From positions 2,410,501-2,474,500 of the forward strand of contig NZ_AP018724.1 of the NCBI RefSeq assembly GCF_004001245.1: a stretch of DNA of 64,000 nt, read 5' to 3'. Position 1 is the stretch's first letter, and every line of letters starts with the position of its first letter. The notes below the pieces were generated by a model. It made no database searches. It had not been told where the DNA came from and worked only from the letters and a program-made list of their open reading frames with translations. The stretch comes from Sulfurivermis fontis. GTDB lineage: Bacteria; Pseudomonadota; Gammaproteobacteria; Thiohalomonadales; Thiohalomonadaceae. The position numbers were made by a program, and so were the translations under genes. Below are positions 27,408 to 37,306 of this stretch, one piece after another.

Positions 27408-28127
27408 ATGGAATCTTCGAATACCCCCGCCGTCTTCGAGGCGCACGGCGTCACCAAGACCTACCAGATGGGCGAGGTCGAGGTGCAGGCGCTGCGCGGC
27501 GTCGATCTCGAACTCTACAAGGGCGAGTTCGTGGTGATGCTCGGCCCCTCCGGCAGCGGCAAGTCCACCCTGCTCAACATCCTCGGCGGCCTCGACGTCC
27601 CCACCAGCGGCACGGTGCGCTATCAGGACCATGACCTCTCCGTCTACAACGACAGCTCCCTGACCCGCTACCGCCGCGAGCATGTCGGTTTCGTGTTCCA
27701 GTTCTACAATCTGATCCCCTCGCTCACCGCGCGCGAGAACGTGGCGCTGGTGACGGAGATCGCCGCGCGCCCGATGGCGCCGGAAGAGGCACTGCGCCTG
27801 GTCGGTCTGGGCGATCGGCTGGATCACTTCCCGGCCCAGCTCTCCGGCGGCGAACAGCAGCGCGTCGCCATCGCCCGCGCCATCGCCAAAAACCCCGCCG
27901 TGCTGCTGTGCGACGAACCCACCGGCGCGCTGGACGTCACCACCGGCATCGTGGTGCTGGAGGCGATCAGCCGCATCAACCGGGAGCTCGGCACCACCAC
28001 CGTGGTGATCACCCACAACAGCGACATCGCCGCCATCGCCGATCGCATCATCCACATCAGCGACGGCCGCGTCGCCAGCGTCGAGCACAACGCCCGCAAG
28101 GTCTCGCCGCAGGAGCTGCACTGGTAG
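27408..28127 (+). CDS. ABC transporter ATP-binding protein (MacB/LolD-like)
   Basis: 239 residues. Walker A is GPSGSGKST, the Q-loop [18 protein letters not shown] is of the MacB/LolD/FtsE group, the signature is LSGGEQQRV and Walker B is [13 protein letters not shown]. With the next gene it should form an exporter that couples ATP hydrolysis to mechanical work on periplasmic substrates rather than classic translocation. The start at 27408 has AGGAA upstream; the longer frame begins inside the mobile repeat. Confidence 0.92.
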   Translation: MESSNTPAVFEAHGVTKTYQMGEVEVQALRGVDLELYKGEFVVMLGPSGSGKSTLLNILGGLDVPTSGTVRYQDHDLSVYNDSSLTRYRREHVGFVFQFYNLIPSLTARENVALVTEIAARPMAPEEALRLVGLGDRLDHFPAQLSGGEQQRVAIARAIAKNPAVLLCDEPTGALDVTTGIVVLEAISRINRELGTTTVVITHNSDIAAIADRIIHISDGRVASVEHNARKVSPQELHW

Positions 28128-28131
28128 TGCC

Positions 28132-30491
<2,360 letters not shown>

Positions 30492-30495
<4 letters not shown>

Positions 30496-31682
30496 ACATG
30501 CACTGGCGCAGAAACACCATCCTCGGCCTCATCGGTCTCGGCATCGTCATTCTGATCGGCCTGGGCTTCCGTCAACCGCCGCGCGCGGTGGACCTCGCCA
30601 CGGTACACACCGGCCCCTTGCAGGTCACGGTGCAGGAAGTCGGCAAGACCCGCGTCATCGATCGCTACGTCATCTCCGCGCCGGTGGCCGGCTACACGCC
30701 GCGCATCACCCAGCGCGTCGGTGACAGCGTGGCGCACGGCGAAACCATCGTGCAGCTGGAACCGGTGCGTCCCGCCGCGCTCGACGCGCGCAGCCATGCC
30801 GCGGCCCAGGCCCGCGTCGCCGCCGCCCAGGCCGCCTTGCAGGCCGCGAGCGAACAGGCCCGCGCCGCCGCCGCCGACGCAACGCAGGCCGAAGCCGAAT
30901 ACCAGCGCCTGCAGGAGCTGAGCAAACAGAATCTCATCTCACCCAACGACGTGGAACGCGCCCGCGCCCGCGCCGCGTCCGCCCTGGCAACGGAGCGCTC
31001 CAGCCGCTTCGCGGTGGAAGTCAGCCGCCACGAACTGGAAACCGCGCGCACCGCCCTGCAATACGCCGGCGGCGAAACCGTCAGCGGCACCCGCGTCGCC
31101 ATCACCACCCCGGTCGACGGCCGCGTGCTCAAGCTATACCAGCAGAGCGAAGGCGTGGTCGCCGCCGGCCAGCCGCTGCTGGAAGTCGGCGACCCGCAAC
31201 GCCTGGAAATCGCCATCGAGGCCCTGTCCTCCAACGCCGTGCGCATCCAGCCCGGCATGCGCGTCCTGTTCGAGCGCTGGGGCGGCACGCCGCTGGAAGG
31301 CCGGGTACGCCTCATCGAACCCGTCGGCTTCACCAAGATCTCCGCCCTCGGCGTCGAGGAACAACGCGTCCTCGTCATCGCCGACATCGCCGCCCCGCCG
31401 CAGCAATGGCAAACCCTCGGCGACGGCTACCGCGTCGACGCCCGCTTCATCCTGTGGGAAAGCGATGCCGCGCTGCAGGTCCCCGCCAGCGCCCTGTTCC
31501 GCCGCAACGACGGCTGGGCCGTATTCGTCGCCGACGATGGCCGCGCCCGTCTACGCGAGGTGACACCGGGTCAGCGCAGCGGGTTGGCGGCGCAGATATT
31601 GGACGGGCTGAAAGAAGGCGAGCGCGTGATCATCCATCCCGATGAGACGGTGGGGGATGGGGTGAGGATTGCGGAGCGGTGA
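30492..31682 (+). CDS. HlyD/MacA-family periplasmic adaptor
   Basis: 396 residues. One N-terminal membrane anchor (TILGLIGLGIVILIGLGF) is followed by the lipoyl half-motif (ISAPVAGYTPRITQRVGDSV), a long alanine-rich coiled coil (about 95-190), the second lipoyl half (ITTPVDGRVLKLYQQSEGVV) and a beta-barrel domain. It links an inner-membrane exporter to an outer-membrane channel. With the two preceding genes it makes a MacAB-like or DevBCA-like unit. No TolC gene is nearby. Substrate is unknown. Confidence 0.9.
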
Positions 31683-31989
31683 CGATCGCCAGAGTGTACA
31701 GGCGCGCTTCGACATATCGGTTACAGCCAACTGCCGCGCAGTATATTGCAGGGACGAAAACGTAAGGCGTTGAATCAGGGGAATGAACCGCCGTCCGCAA
31801 TCCGCGCTATGCGGCGCATATTCCTTTTCTCCGCTATGTGGTTGTTCAGCGGCATAGCAGCTGTAGAAAACCATACAGGAACCAATAGCAATCTATTGAT
31901 GTTGAAAGTAATATCGAAATTCAGCGCGGGCATCCCTCCCGCATATGCGGCGGATAATTCGCCGAATAGTAGTTGGGCTCCGGGGAAAG
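31683..31989. other. Intergenic AT-richer stretch before the toxin-antitoxin module
   Basis: Roughly 340 bases separate the adaptor stop from the toxin start. The frame of the toxin is open from 31746, but the residues before 32025 show no family-like sequence. The base composition is clearly lower in GC than the neighbours, marking the left edge of an accessory patch. A CGGCG...CGCCG inverted pair (about 31949-31965) could be an autoregulatory operator. Confidence 0.45.
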
Positions 31990-32018
31990 TTGACGGGGTG
32001 TGGCCTGGCGGCTACAGT
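31990..32018 (+). promoter_or_regulatory. Sigma70-like promoter of the toxin-antitoxin module
   Basis: TTGACG at 31990-31995 and TACAGT at 32013-32018 are 17 bases apart, a near-ideal -35/-10 pair. The -10 ends 7 bases before the toxin ATG at 32025, so transcription would start at or next to the start codon and the mRNA would be leaderless. Confidence 0.55.
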
Positions 32019-32024
32019 GCGCCT

Positions 32025-32315
32025 ATGATGGAGATTCGCAAAACGGATGTCTATGCCAAGTGGCTCGATGGCCTGCGGGACATTCGGGCTCGTGCCCGTA
32101 TTCTCGCGAGAGTTGAACGCTTGGCTGAAGGAAATGCAGGAGACGCCGAACCCATCGGAGAAGGAGTCTCTGAGTTGCGAATCAACTATGGCCCCGGCTA
32201 CCGGGTCTACTACAAACAGCAAGGAAGAGAGCTGGTGATCTTGTTGGCTGGCGGTGATAAGGGCAGTCAATCAAGAGACATCAAGACGGCTCTACGGCTT
32301 GCTCGTAATCTGTAG
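32025..32315 (+). CDS. RelE/HigB-superfamily toxin (addiction module killer protein)
   Basis: 96 residues beginning MMEIRKTDVYAKWLDGLRDI. The RelE-fold core is present: ARARILARVERLAEGN, SELRINYGPGYRVYYKQQGR and LLAGGDKGSQSRDIKTALRLA. This is the TIGR02683-type toxin, with the conserved Gx-GYRVYY and GGDK motifs. These proteins are mRNA-cleaving or translation-blocking toxins neutralised by an HTH antitoxin encoded directly downstream. Start is ATG 32025 or 32028. Gene order toxin-antitoxin is the reverse of classic relBE. Confidence 0.92.
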   Translation: MMEIRKTDVYAKWLDGLRDIRARARILARVERLAEGNAGDAEPIGEGVSELRINYGPGYRVYYKQQGRELVILLAGGDKGSQSRDIKTALRLARNL

Positions 32316-32324
32316 GAAAATTCT

Positions 32325-32675
32325 GTGAAAAAGACAGCAACTTCCCGCTACGACGTTGCCGAGCATCTGCGCACTCCCGAAGAAATGGCTGCTTATCTGG
32401 AAGCATGCTTAGAAGAGGCGGATGGTGATGCTGCGTTTATAGCAAAGGCCCTCGGAGACATTGCGCGCGCTAAAGGCATGTCTCAAGTGGCACGCGATGC
32501 AGGTGTGTCACGTGAAAGCCTGTACAAGGCGCTCTCCGGCGAAAGAGCCCCAAGCTTCGACACCATTCTGAAAGTCGTTGGCGCACTCGGTCTGAGGTTT
32601 CATGCCGAAGCAGCACATATCCAAGACCATGCCCAACAAGGCGCTCCAACCGACGCTCGTCCATCGCGCGGTTGA
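32325..32675 (+). CDS. HTH antitoxin (addiction module antidote protein)
   Basis: 116 residues with GTG start and TAGGAAAA upstream. The N-terminus YDVAEHLRTPEEMAAYLEAC is followed by a Cro/XRE-like helix-turn-helix (MSQVARDAGVSRESLYKALSGERAPSFDTILKVVGALG). This is the typical antidote (TIGR02684 type) of the preceding toxin. It is expected to bind the toxin and repress its own promoter. The C-terminus is longer than usual (AHIQDHAQQGAPTDARPSRG). It begins 9 bases after the toxin stop. Confidence 0.92.
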   Translation: MKKTATSRYDVAEHLRTPEEMAAYLEACLEEADGDAAFIAKALGDIARAKGMSQVARDAGVSRESLYKALSGERAPSFDTILKVVGALGLRFHAEAAHIQDHAQQGAPTDARPSRG

Positions 32676-32715
32676 GCGCTGGCGTTAGCGTTTTATTTAG
32701 GGGGCATGGTAGGAA

Positions 32716-33051
32716 ATGGAAATTGCACTCTTCTTTGGTGGTGCTTTGATCTCTTGGATAATTACTCACGCCTATTACCGACGTTCATCGAAAATAGCGC
32801 CCGACTGGGCGCTGCCTCTGATTGCAAAACTCCCGGACACGCCTCCTACGAAGGAGCGTCTACTTGAGTTGGTACAAGAGTACCTTGGGAAGGGCGAGGT
32901 CAAAGTCAATGACCCAACAGGTCACATTGCTTGTCCTGAATGCGCCAATTCAGCTGAGCATTTCGAGCAAAAGGTGTTTGGAGATGAGCGCCACACAGTT
33001 GTTGTCACGTCCTGTCCAGCCTGTGGGTGGAGTCAAACTGATGAGGTGTGA
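32716..33051 (+). CDS. Small membrane protein with zinc ribbon, unknown function
   Basis: 111 residues. One N-terminal membrane segment (LFFGGALISWIITHAYYR) is followed by a polar helix (TKERLLELVQEYLGKGEV) and a C-terminal zinc ribbon, CPEC and CPAC about 30 residues apart. No known family is recognised. AGGAAATGG provides the ribosome site. Base composition matches the adjacent toxin-antitoxin genes rather than the chromosome around it, suggesting acquisition together. Short GCGTTAGCG and CGCTAAC sequences bracket the gene. Confidence 0.65.
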   Translation: MEIALFFGGALISWIITHAYYRRSSKIAPDWALPLIAKLPDTPPTKERLLELVQEYLGKGEVKVNDPTGHIACPECANSAEHFEQKVFGDERHTVVVTSCPACGWSQTDEV

Positions 33052-33726
33052 CGCTAACCATCGGCTCCAGGCGACCCGCAAAAGCGGCGCGGGTTTGGCG
33101 GTCGGTTTCGGCGTCTGAACAACCGGGGACAGACCACGGTTAAATTGAGCGTGCGCGAAGCGCACGCCACCCGCGCGATGCCGCAGGCGAGCCGGGTTGG
33201 GCCCCGTCTGCCGTGCCGAGCATCGCAGCCTGAATCGGATCAAGCCCGCAGGGGACAGGCCAGGGACGGCCTGTCCTCGCCTTCGCGTCAGGAAGACGCG
33301 TAGGCGAGCGCCGATTCAGGCGAGAAGCACAGGGACGAATCGGCAGGACAGCCGATTCGCACAGCCGCAGGCTGCCCGAAGGGTGAGACACAGGGATGTG
33401 CCGAATGAACCCGCAGGGCGCGGCAGTCGGGCCGACTTTCTTTGGTTACTTTCTTTGGCGGGACAAAGAAAGTGACCCGCGCGCGGGGCGGCTCCCCGCA
33501 TTAGATGGATATGCGCGCGAATGCGCGCACATTGAATTTAACACCACTCACCCTAGCCCTGGGAAACATGCTCCTGCGTTTACAACCGACTACATCCATG
33601 TAGTCGTCTCCCTGAGGGAGAGGGGATGAAAGAGCAGCGCCCCTGGGGGAGGGAACAAAATGAGCGCTGAACGCGCCTTAGTCCCCCTCCCTAACCCTCC
33701 CCACCAAGTGGGGAGGGAACTCACAG
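33052..33726. other. 675-base non-coding region rich in repeats
   Basis: No credible gene is seen between the zinc-ribbon protein and phoU. It contains part of a dispersed palindromic repeat (33201-33500), the TCTTTGGTTACTTTCTTTGG palindrome block, and a GC-rich CCGCGCGCGGGGCGGCTCC stretch. A CCTCCCTAACCCTCCCC/GTGGGGAGGG hairpin lies at about 33684-33716, and could serve as terminator for phoU. Confidence 0.6.
33201..33500. repeat. Dispersed palindromic repeat, copy 1
   Basis: Reads GCCCCGTCTGCCGTGCCGAG, CATCGCAGCCTGAATCGG, GCGAGCGCCGATTCAGGCGA, GAACCCGCAGGGCGCGGCAG, then the CTTTGGTTACTTTCTTTGGC palindrome and CCGCGCGCGGGGCGGCTCCC. The same blocks in the same order occur on the opposite strand at about 55360-55575. 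Length and block order are preserved although internal bases differ. No coding function is visible. Confidence 0.75.
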
Positions 33727-34443
33727 TCAGCGCTTCCGCGCCTCCTCCTCCATCTCTTCCAGCGACACATGGCGCACGTCCTTGCCGCGCACCAGGTAGA
33801 TCACGTATTCGCAAATGTTGCGCGCGTGGTCGCCGATGCGCTCCAGGGCGCGGGCGGCCCACAGCACGTCCAGCGAGCGGGTGATGGTGCGCGGGTCTTC
33901 CATCATGTAGGTGATGAGCTGGCGCGTCAGGGCGTCGTACTCCTTGTCGACATTGATGTCGTCGCGCGCGACCTGCACGGCGGCCTCTGGGTCCATGCGG
34001 GCGAAAGCATCGAGGGCGTCGTGCAACAGCTGACGCACGTGGTTGCCGAGGTGGACCAGGTCTTCGTAGTGGTTGCGGTTCTCACGTCCGCCGGTGAGGC
34101 GCATGGCGATGCTGGCAACACGCTCGGCCTGGTCGCCGCAGCGTTCCAGATCGGTGATGGTCTTGATGACCGCAACGATCAGGCGCAGGTCGCCGGCGGC
34201 GGGCTGGCGGCGAGCCAAGATGCGTGAGCATTCCTCATCGATGGTGACCTCCATGGCGTTGACCTTGAGATCGCCCTTGATCACCAGTTCCGCCAGCTCG
34301 ACGTTTTCATCCATCACCGCGGTGAGGGCGTCGGCGAGCTGCTGCTCGACCAGGCCACCCATGCTCAGCACGCGGGTGCGGATGTCTTCCAGCTCGACGT
34401 TGAACTGCTGGGAGATGTGTTGACCTAGGCTCATCTTGTCCAT
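33727..34443 (-). CDS. phoU: Phosphate transport regulator PhoU
   Basis: 238 residues with the two PhoU three-helix repeats. The metal-binding motifs are ERCGDQAERVA in the first half and ALERIGDHARNICEY in the second. PhoU links the PstSCAB transporter to the PhoR kinase and keeps PhoR quiet when phosphate is plentiful. It is last in the leftward pst operon. The ATG at 34443 has AAGGAAA upstream; the longer open frame is not family-like. There are 260 bases between pstB and phoU. Confidence 0.95.
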   Translation of the reverse strand: MDKMSLGQHISQQFNVELEDIRTRVLSMGGLVEQQLADALTAVMDENVELAELVIKGDLKVNAMEVTIDEECSRILARRQPAAGDLRLIVAVIKTITDLERCGDQAERVASIAMRLTGGRENRNHYEDLVHLGNHVRQLLHDALDAFARMDPEAAVQVARDDINVDKEYDALTRQLITYMMEDPRTITRSLDVLWAARALERIGDHARNICEYVIYLVRGKDVRHVSLEEMEEEARKR

Positions 34444-34703
34444 TGCTGCGTTTCCTTTGCGCTGAATACGCGTGTTGTCGTTGCCCTGTTGCGCGGTGCC
34501 GATATTCCGGCTGCCGCTGCTGGCGGGATGTAGCACGCCCTGCCAACCTGTTTTCCCGTCCATCTCCTCCCCCGCCCGGGGGAGCTTGGGAGGGGGAGCG
34601 GCGTTGGAAACGCCGCTTTGCCCCTCCCTAACCCTCCACATAGCGGAGATGGAATGTAACTATCGTCCTCCTCACACAGTACGGAGGGAACGAGTGATAT
34701 CAA

Positions 34704-35579
34704 TCAACCGTAGCGGCCGGTGATGTAGTCCTCGGTCTGCTTCCTCGACGGGTTGGTGAAAATGGTGTCGGTGTCGTTGTATTCGATCAGGTCGCCCATG
34801 TACATGAAGGCGGTGTAGTCGGAGACGCGCGCCGCCTGCTGCATGTTGTGGGTGACGATGACGATGGTGTACTGCGACTTCAGTTCGTTGATCAGTTCCT
34901 CGATCTTCAGGGTGGAGATCGGATCCAGCGCCGAGGCCGGTTCGTCCAGCAGCAGCACCTCCGGCTCGATGGCGATGGCGCGGGCGATGACCAGGCGCTG
35001 CTGCTGACCGCCGGACAGGCCCATGGCATTGTCGTCGAGGCGATCCTTGACCTCGTTCCACAGCGCTGCGCCCATCAGCGCCTTTTCCACCGCCTCGTCG
35101 AGGATGCGGCGGTTGTTGACGCCTTGCAGGCGCAGGCCGTAGGCGACGTTCTCGTAGATCGACTTGGGGAACGGATTGGGCTTCTGAAACACCATGCCGA
35201 CCTTGCGGCGCAGCTCGGCGACGTCGATGCCGCGGCGGTAGATGTCCTCGCCATCGAGCATGATCTCGCCCTCGATGCGACAGATGTCGATGAGGTCGTT
35301 CATGCGGTTGAAGCAGCGCAGCAGGGTGGATTTGCCGCAGCCGCTGGGGCCGATGAAGGCGGTGACGCGCTGCGCGGGGATCTGCAGGCTGATATTTTTC
35401 AGCGCCAGATCGCTGCCGTAGTACAGATTCAGGTTGCGCACGTCCAGGCAGACGGTTTCGTCGGCGAGCGACAGCTTCTGCCGCTCCTCGCCCTCGAACA
35501 GGTGGGCGCCGACGGCGTGGGTGCGGGACGTGGGTGTATTGCTGCTGGTCATGTCCATAGCCTTGCCTATAGCGTTCAT
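34704..35579 (-). CDS. pstB: Phosphate ABC transporter ATP-binding protein
   Basis: 291 residues. Walker [13 protein letters not shown], the PstB-specific segment [20 protein letters not shown]-loop [17 protein letters not shown], signature [12 protein letters not shown] and Walker [15 protein letters not shown] are all intact. It drives high-affinity phosphate uptake through PstCA. It has about 35 residues more at the N-terminus than E. coli PstB, a feature seen in Pseudomonas-type proteins. It lies 31 bases after pstA. Confidence 0.96.
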   Translation of the reverse strand: MNAIGKAMDMTSSNTPTSRTHAVGAHLFEGEERQKLSLADETVCLDVRNLNLYYGSDLALKNISLQIPAQRVTAFIGPSGCGKSTLLRCFNRMNDLIDICRIEGEIMLDGEDIYRRGIDVAELRRKVGMVFQKPNPFPKSIYENVAYGLRLQGVNNRRILDEAVEKALMGAALWNEVKDRLDDNAMGLSGGQQQRLVIARAIAIEPEVLLLDEPASALDPISTLKIEELINELKSQYTIVIVTHNMQQAARVSDYTAFMYMGDLIEYNDTDTIFTNPSRKQTEDYITGRYG

Positions 35580-35610
35580 GATTCGTTACTCCGTTGCGTG
35601 CGCTGGCACA

Positions 35611-37290
35611 TCAATCGGATTCGCTGCGGTATTTTTCGCGCAGGTGGTTGCGGATGCTGATGGCGGTCAGATTGAGCAGCACGATCAGGATCACCAGGGT
35701 CAGCGAGGTGGCATACACCAGCGGCCGCGCCGCCTCTACGTTGGGGCTCTGGAAGCCGACGTCGTAGATGTGGAAGCCCAGGTGCATGATCTTGCGCTCC
35801 ATGTGGATGAAAGGCGCGTTGGCGTCGATGGGCAGGGTCGGCGCCAGCTTGACCACGCCCACCAGCATCAGCGGCGCCACCTCGCCGGCGGCGCGGGCGA
35901 TGGCGAGGATCAGGCCGGTCATCATCGCCGGAGTGGACAGCGGCACCACCACCTTCCACAACGTCTCCGCCTTGGTGGCGCCGAGGGCCAGGCTGCCCAT
36001 GCGGATGGAGCTGGGGATGCGCGCCAGACCTTCTTCGGTGGCGACGATGACCACCGGCAGGGTGAGCAGGGCCAGGGTCAGCGAGGCCCAGAACAGGCCC
36101 GGTGTGCCGAACGTCGGCGACGGCAAGGCCTCGGGATAGAACAGGGCATCGATGGAGCCGCCGAGGAAGTAGACGAAGAAGCCGAGACCGAATACGCCGA
36201 ACACGATGGACGGCACGCCGGCCAGGTTGTACACCGAGACACGGATCAGGCGCAGCAGCGGCCCCTGCTTCGCGTACTCGCGCAGGTAGATGGCGGCGAG
36301 GATGCCGAAGGGTGTGACGATGATGGACATGACCATCACCATGGTCACGGTGCCGAAGATGGCGGGGAAGATACCGCCCTCGGTGTTGGCCTCGCGCGGA
36401 TAGCCGCCGATGAATTCACCGAAGCGATCGAAGTAATAAGCGATCTTGGCGAACACCGACATGGCATTGGGCTGCGAGGCGCGCACGATGTTGGCCACCG
36501 GCACATTCACCTTGCGCCCATCCATGATCTCGGCTACCAGGGTATCGCGGCGCACGTCGCGATACAGCTTTTCCAGTTCTTGCGCGAAACGCGCATATTC
36601 AGCATCCAGCTCGGCGCGCTCGGCGGCCATCTGCGCCTTGCGCTGTGCCGCCTCCGCCGCCGGCATGTTCGGGTCCAGCGCCATGCGACGCTCTTCCAGG
36701 CGCAGGCGCTCCATGCGAAAGTTGACGTTGCCGATGTCCTGACGCTCGATCTTGCGGATGGCCTCGTGAATGTCGTTGGCGCGCTTGATGCGCGCCTGCA
36801 GTTCCGGCCATAGCGCATCGCCTTGGGCAATGCTGCGGCCTTCTTCCTTCAGTTCCAGCGGATAGCCATAGAAATTGCCCCACTCGCGCCGTTCCAGCAT
36901 CACGGCATTGAGCGGATAGCGCGGCTCGCCCATGCGCGGTTTCAGATACCAGACGAAGTCACGCCCCAGGGTATCGCGGTTGCCCTGTTTGATCAGGTGG
37001 CGTTCGACGATCCGCACATCTTTGGGGATCTGCTCACCGGCATCGCGCAACACGGAGGCTGCCAGTTCTTCGCTGCGTACCAGTTCGCCCAACACGCGCT
37101 CAACCTTGCCGTCCGGACTGGTGACATCCACTTCCATGAGATCGTGGGGCCAGAAGTGACCAAAGCCGCGCACGGCGATGAGCGCCAGCAGGCCCAGCAC
37201 CATCACCATGCTCGCCGCCACGGCGCCGGCGTTGAGCCAGATCCACGGCGCGCCGCTCTTGCCCCAGGTTTTGATATTCACAAGACTCAT
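35611..37290 (-). CDS. pstA: Phosphate ABC transporter permease PstA, enlarged form
   Basis: 559 residues, nearly twice E. coli PstA. After the first membrane segment (SMVMVLGLLALIAVRGF) comes an inserted periplasmic part of about 250 residues with charged helices (EAAQRKAQMAAERAELDAEY, a likely coiled coil). The usual permease core follows, with the EAA loop SIRMGSLALGATKAETLWKV. It forms half of the phosphate channel. The same kind of extension is known in the Pseudomonas-type Pst system. It starts 16 bases after pstC. Confidence 0.93.
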   Translation of the reverse strand: MSLVNIKTWGKSGAPWIWLNAGAVAASMVMVLGLLALIAVRGFGHFWPHDLMEVDVTSPDGKVERVLGELVRSEELAASVLRDAGEQIPKDVRIVERHLIKQGNRDTLGRDFVWYLKPRMGEPRYPLNAVMLERREWGNFYGYPLELKEEGRSIAQGDALWPELQARIKRANDIHEAIRKIERQDIGNVNFRMERLRLEERRMALDPNMPAAEAAQRKAQMAAERAELDAEYARFAQELEKLYRDVRRDTLVAEIMDGRKVNVPVANIVRASQPNAMSVFAKIAYYFDRFGEFIGGYPREANTEGGIFPAIFGTVTMVMVMSIIVTPFGILAAIYLREYAKQGPLLRLIRVSVYNLAGVPSIVFGVFGLGFFVYFLGGSIDALFYPEALPSPTFGTPGLFWASLTLALLTLPVVIVATEEGLARIPSSIRMGSLALGATKAETLWKVVVPLSTPAMMTGLILAIARAAGEVAPLMLVGVVKLAPTLPIDANAPFIHMERKIMHLGFHIYDVGFQSPNVEAARPLVYATSLTLVILIVLLNLTAISIRNHLREKYRSESD

Positions 37291-37306
37291 GACTAGGCGC
37301 TCCGGA

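Noticed and set aside
33201-33500. Possible CRISPR or tandem array near the repeats
   Set aside because: There are no regularly spaced identical short repeats with unique spacers; it is a single palindromic repeat.
33052-33726. Several short open frames in the repeat region by phoU
   Set aside because: They are translations of the dispersed palindromic repeat and low-complexity DNA, with no ribosome sites.
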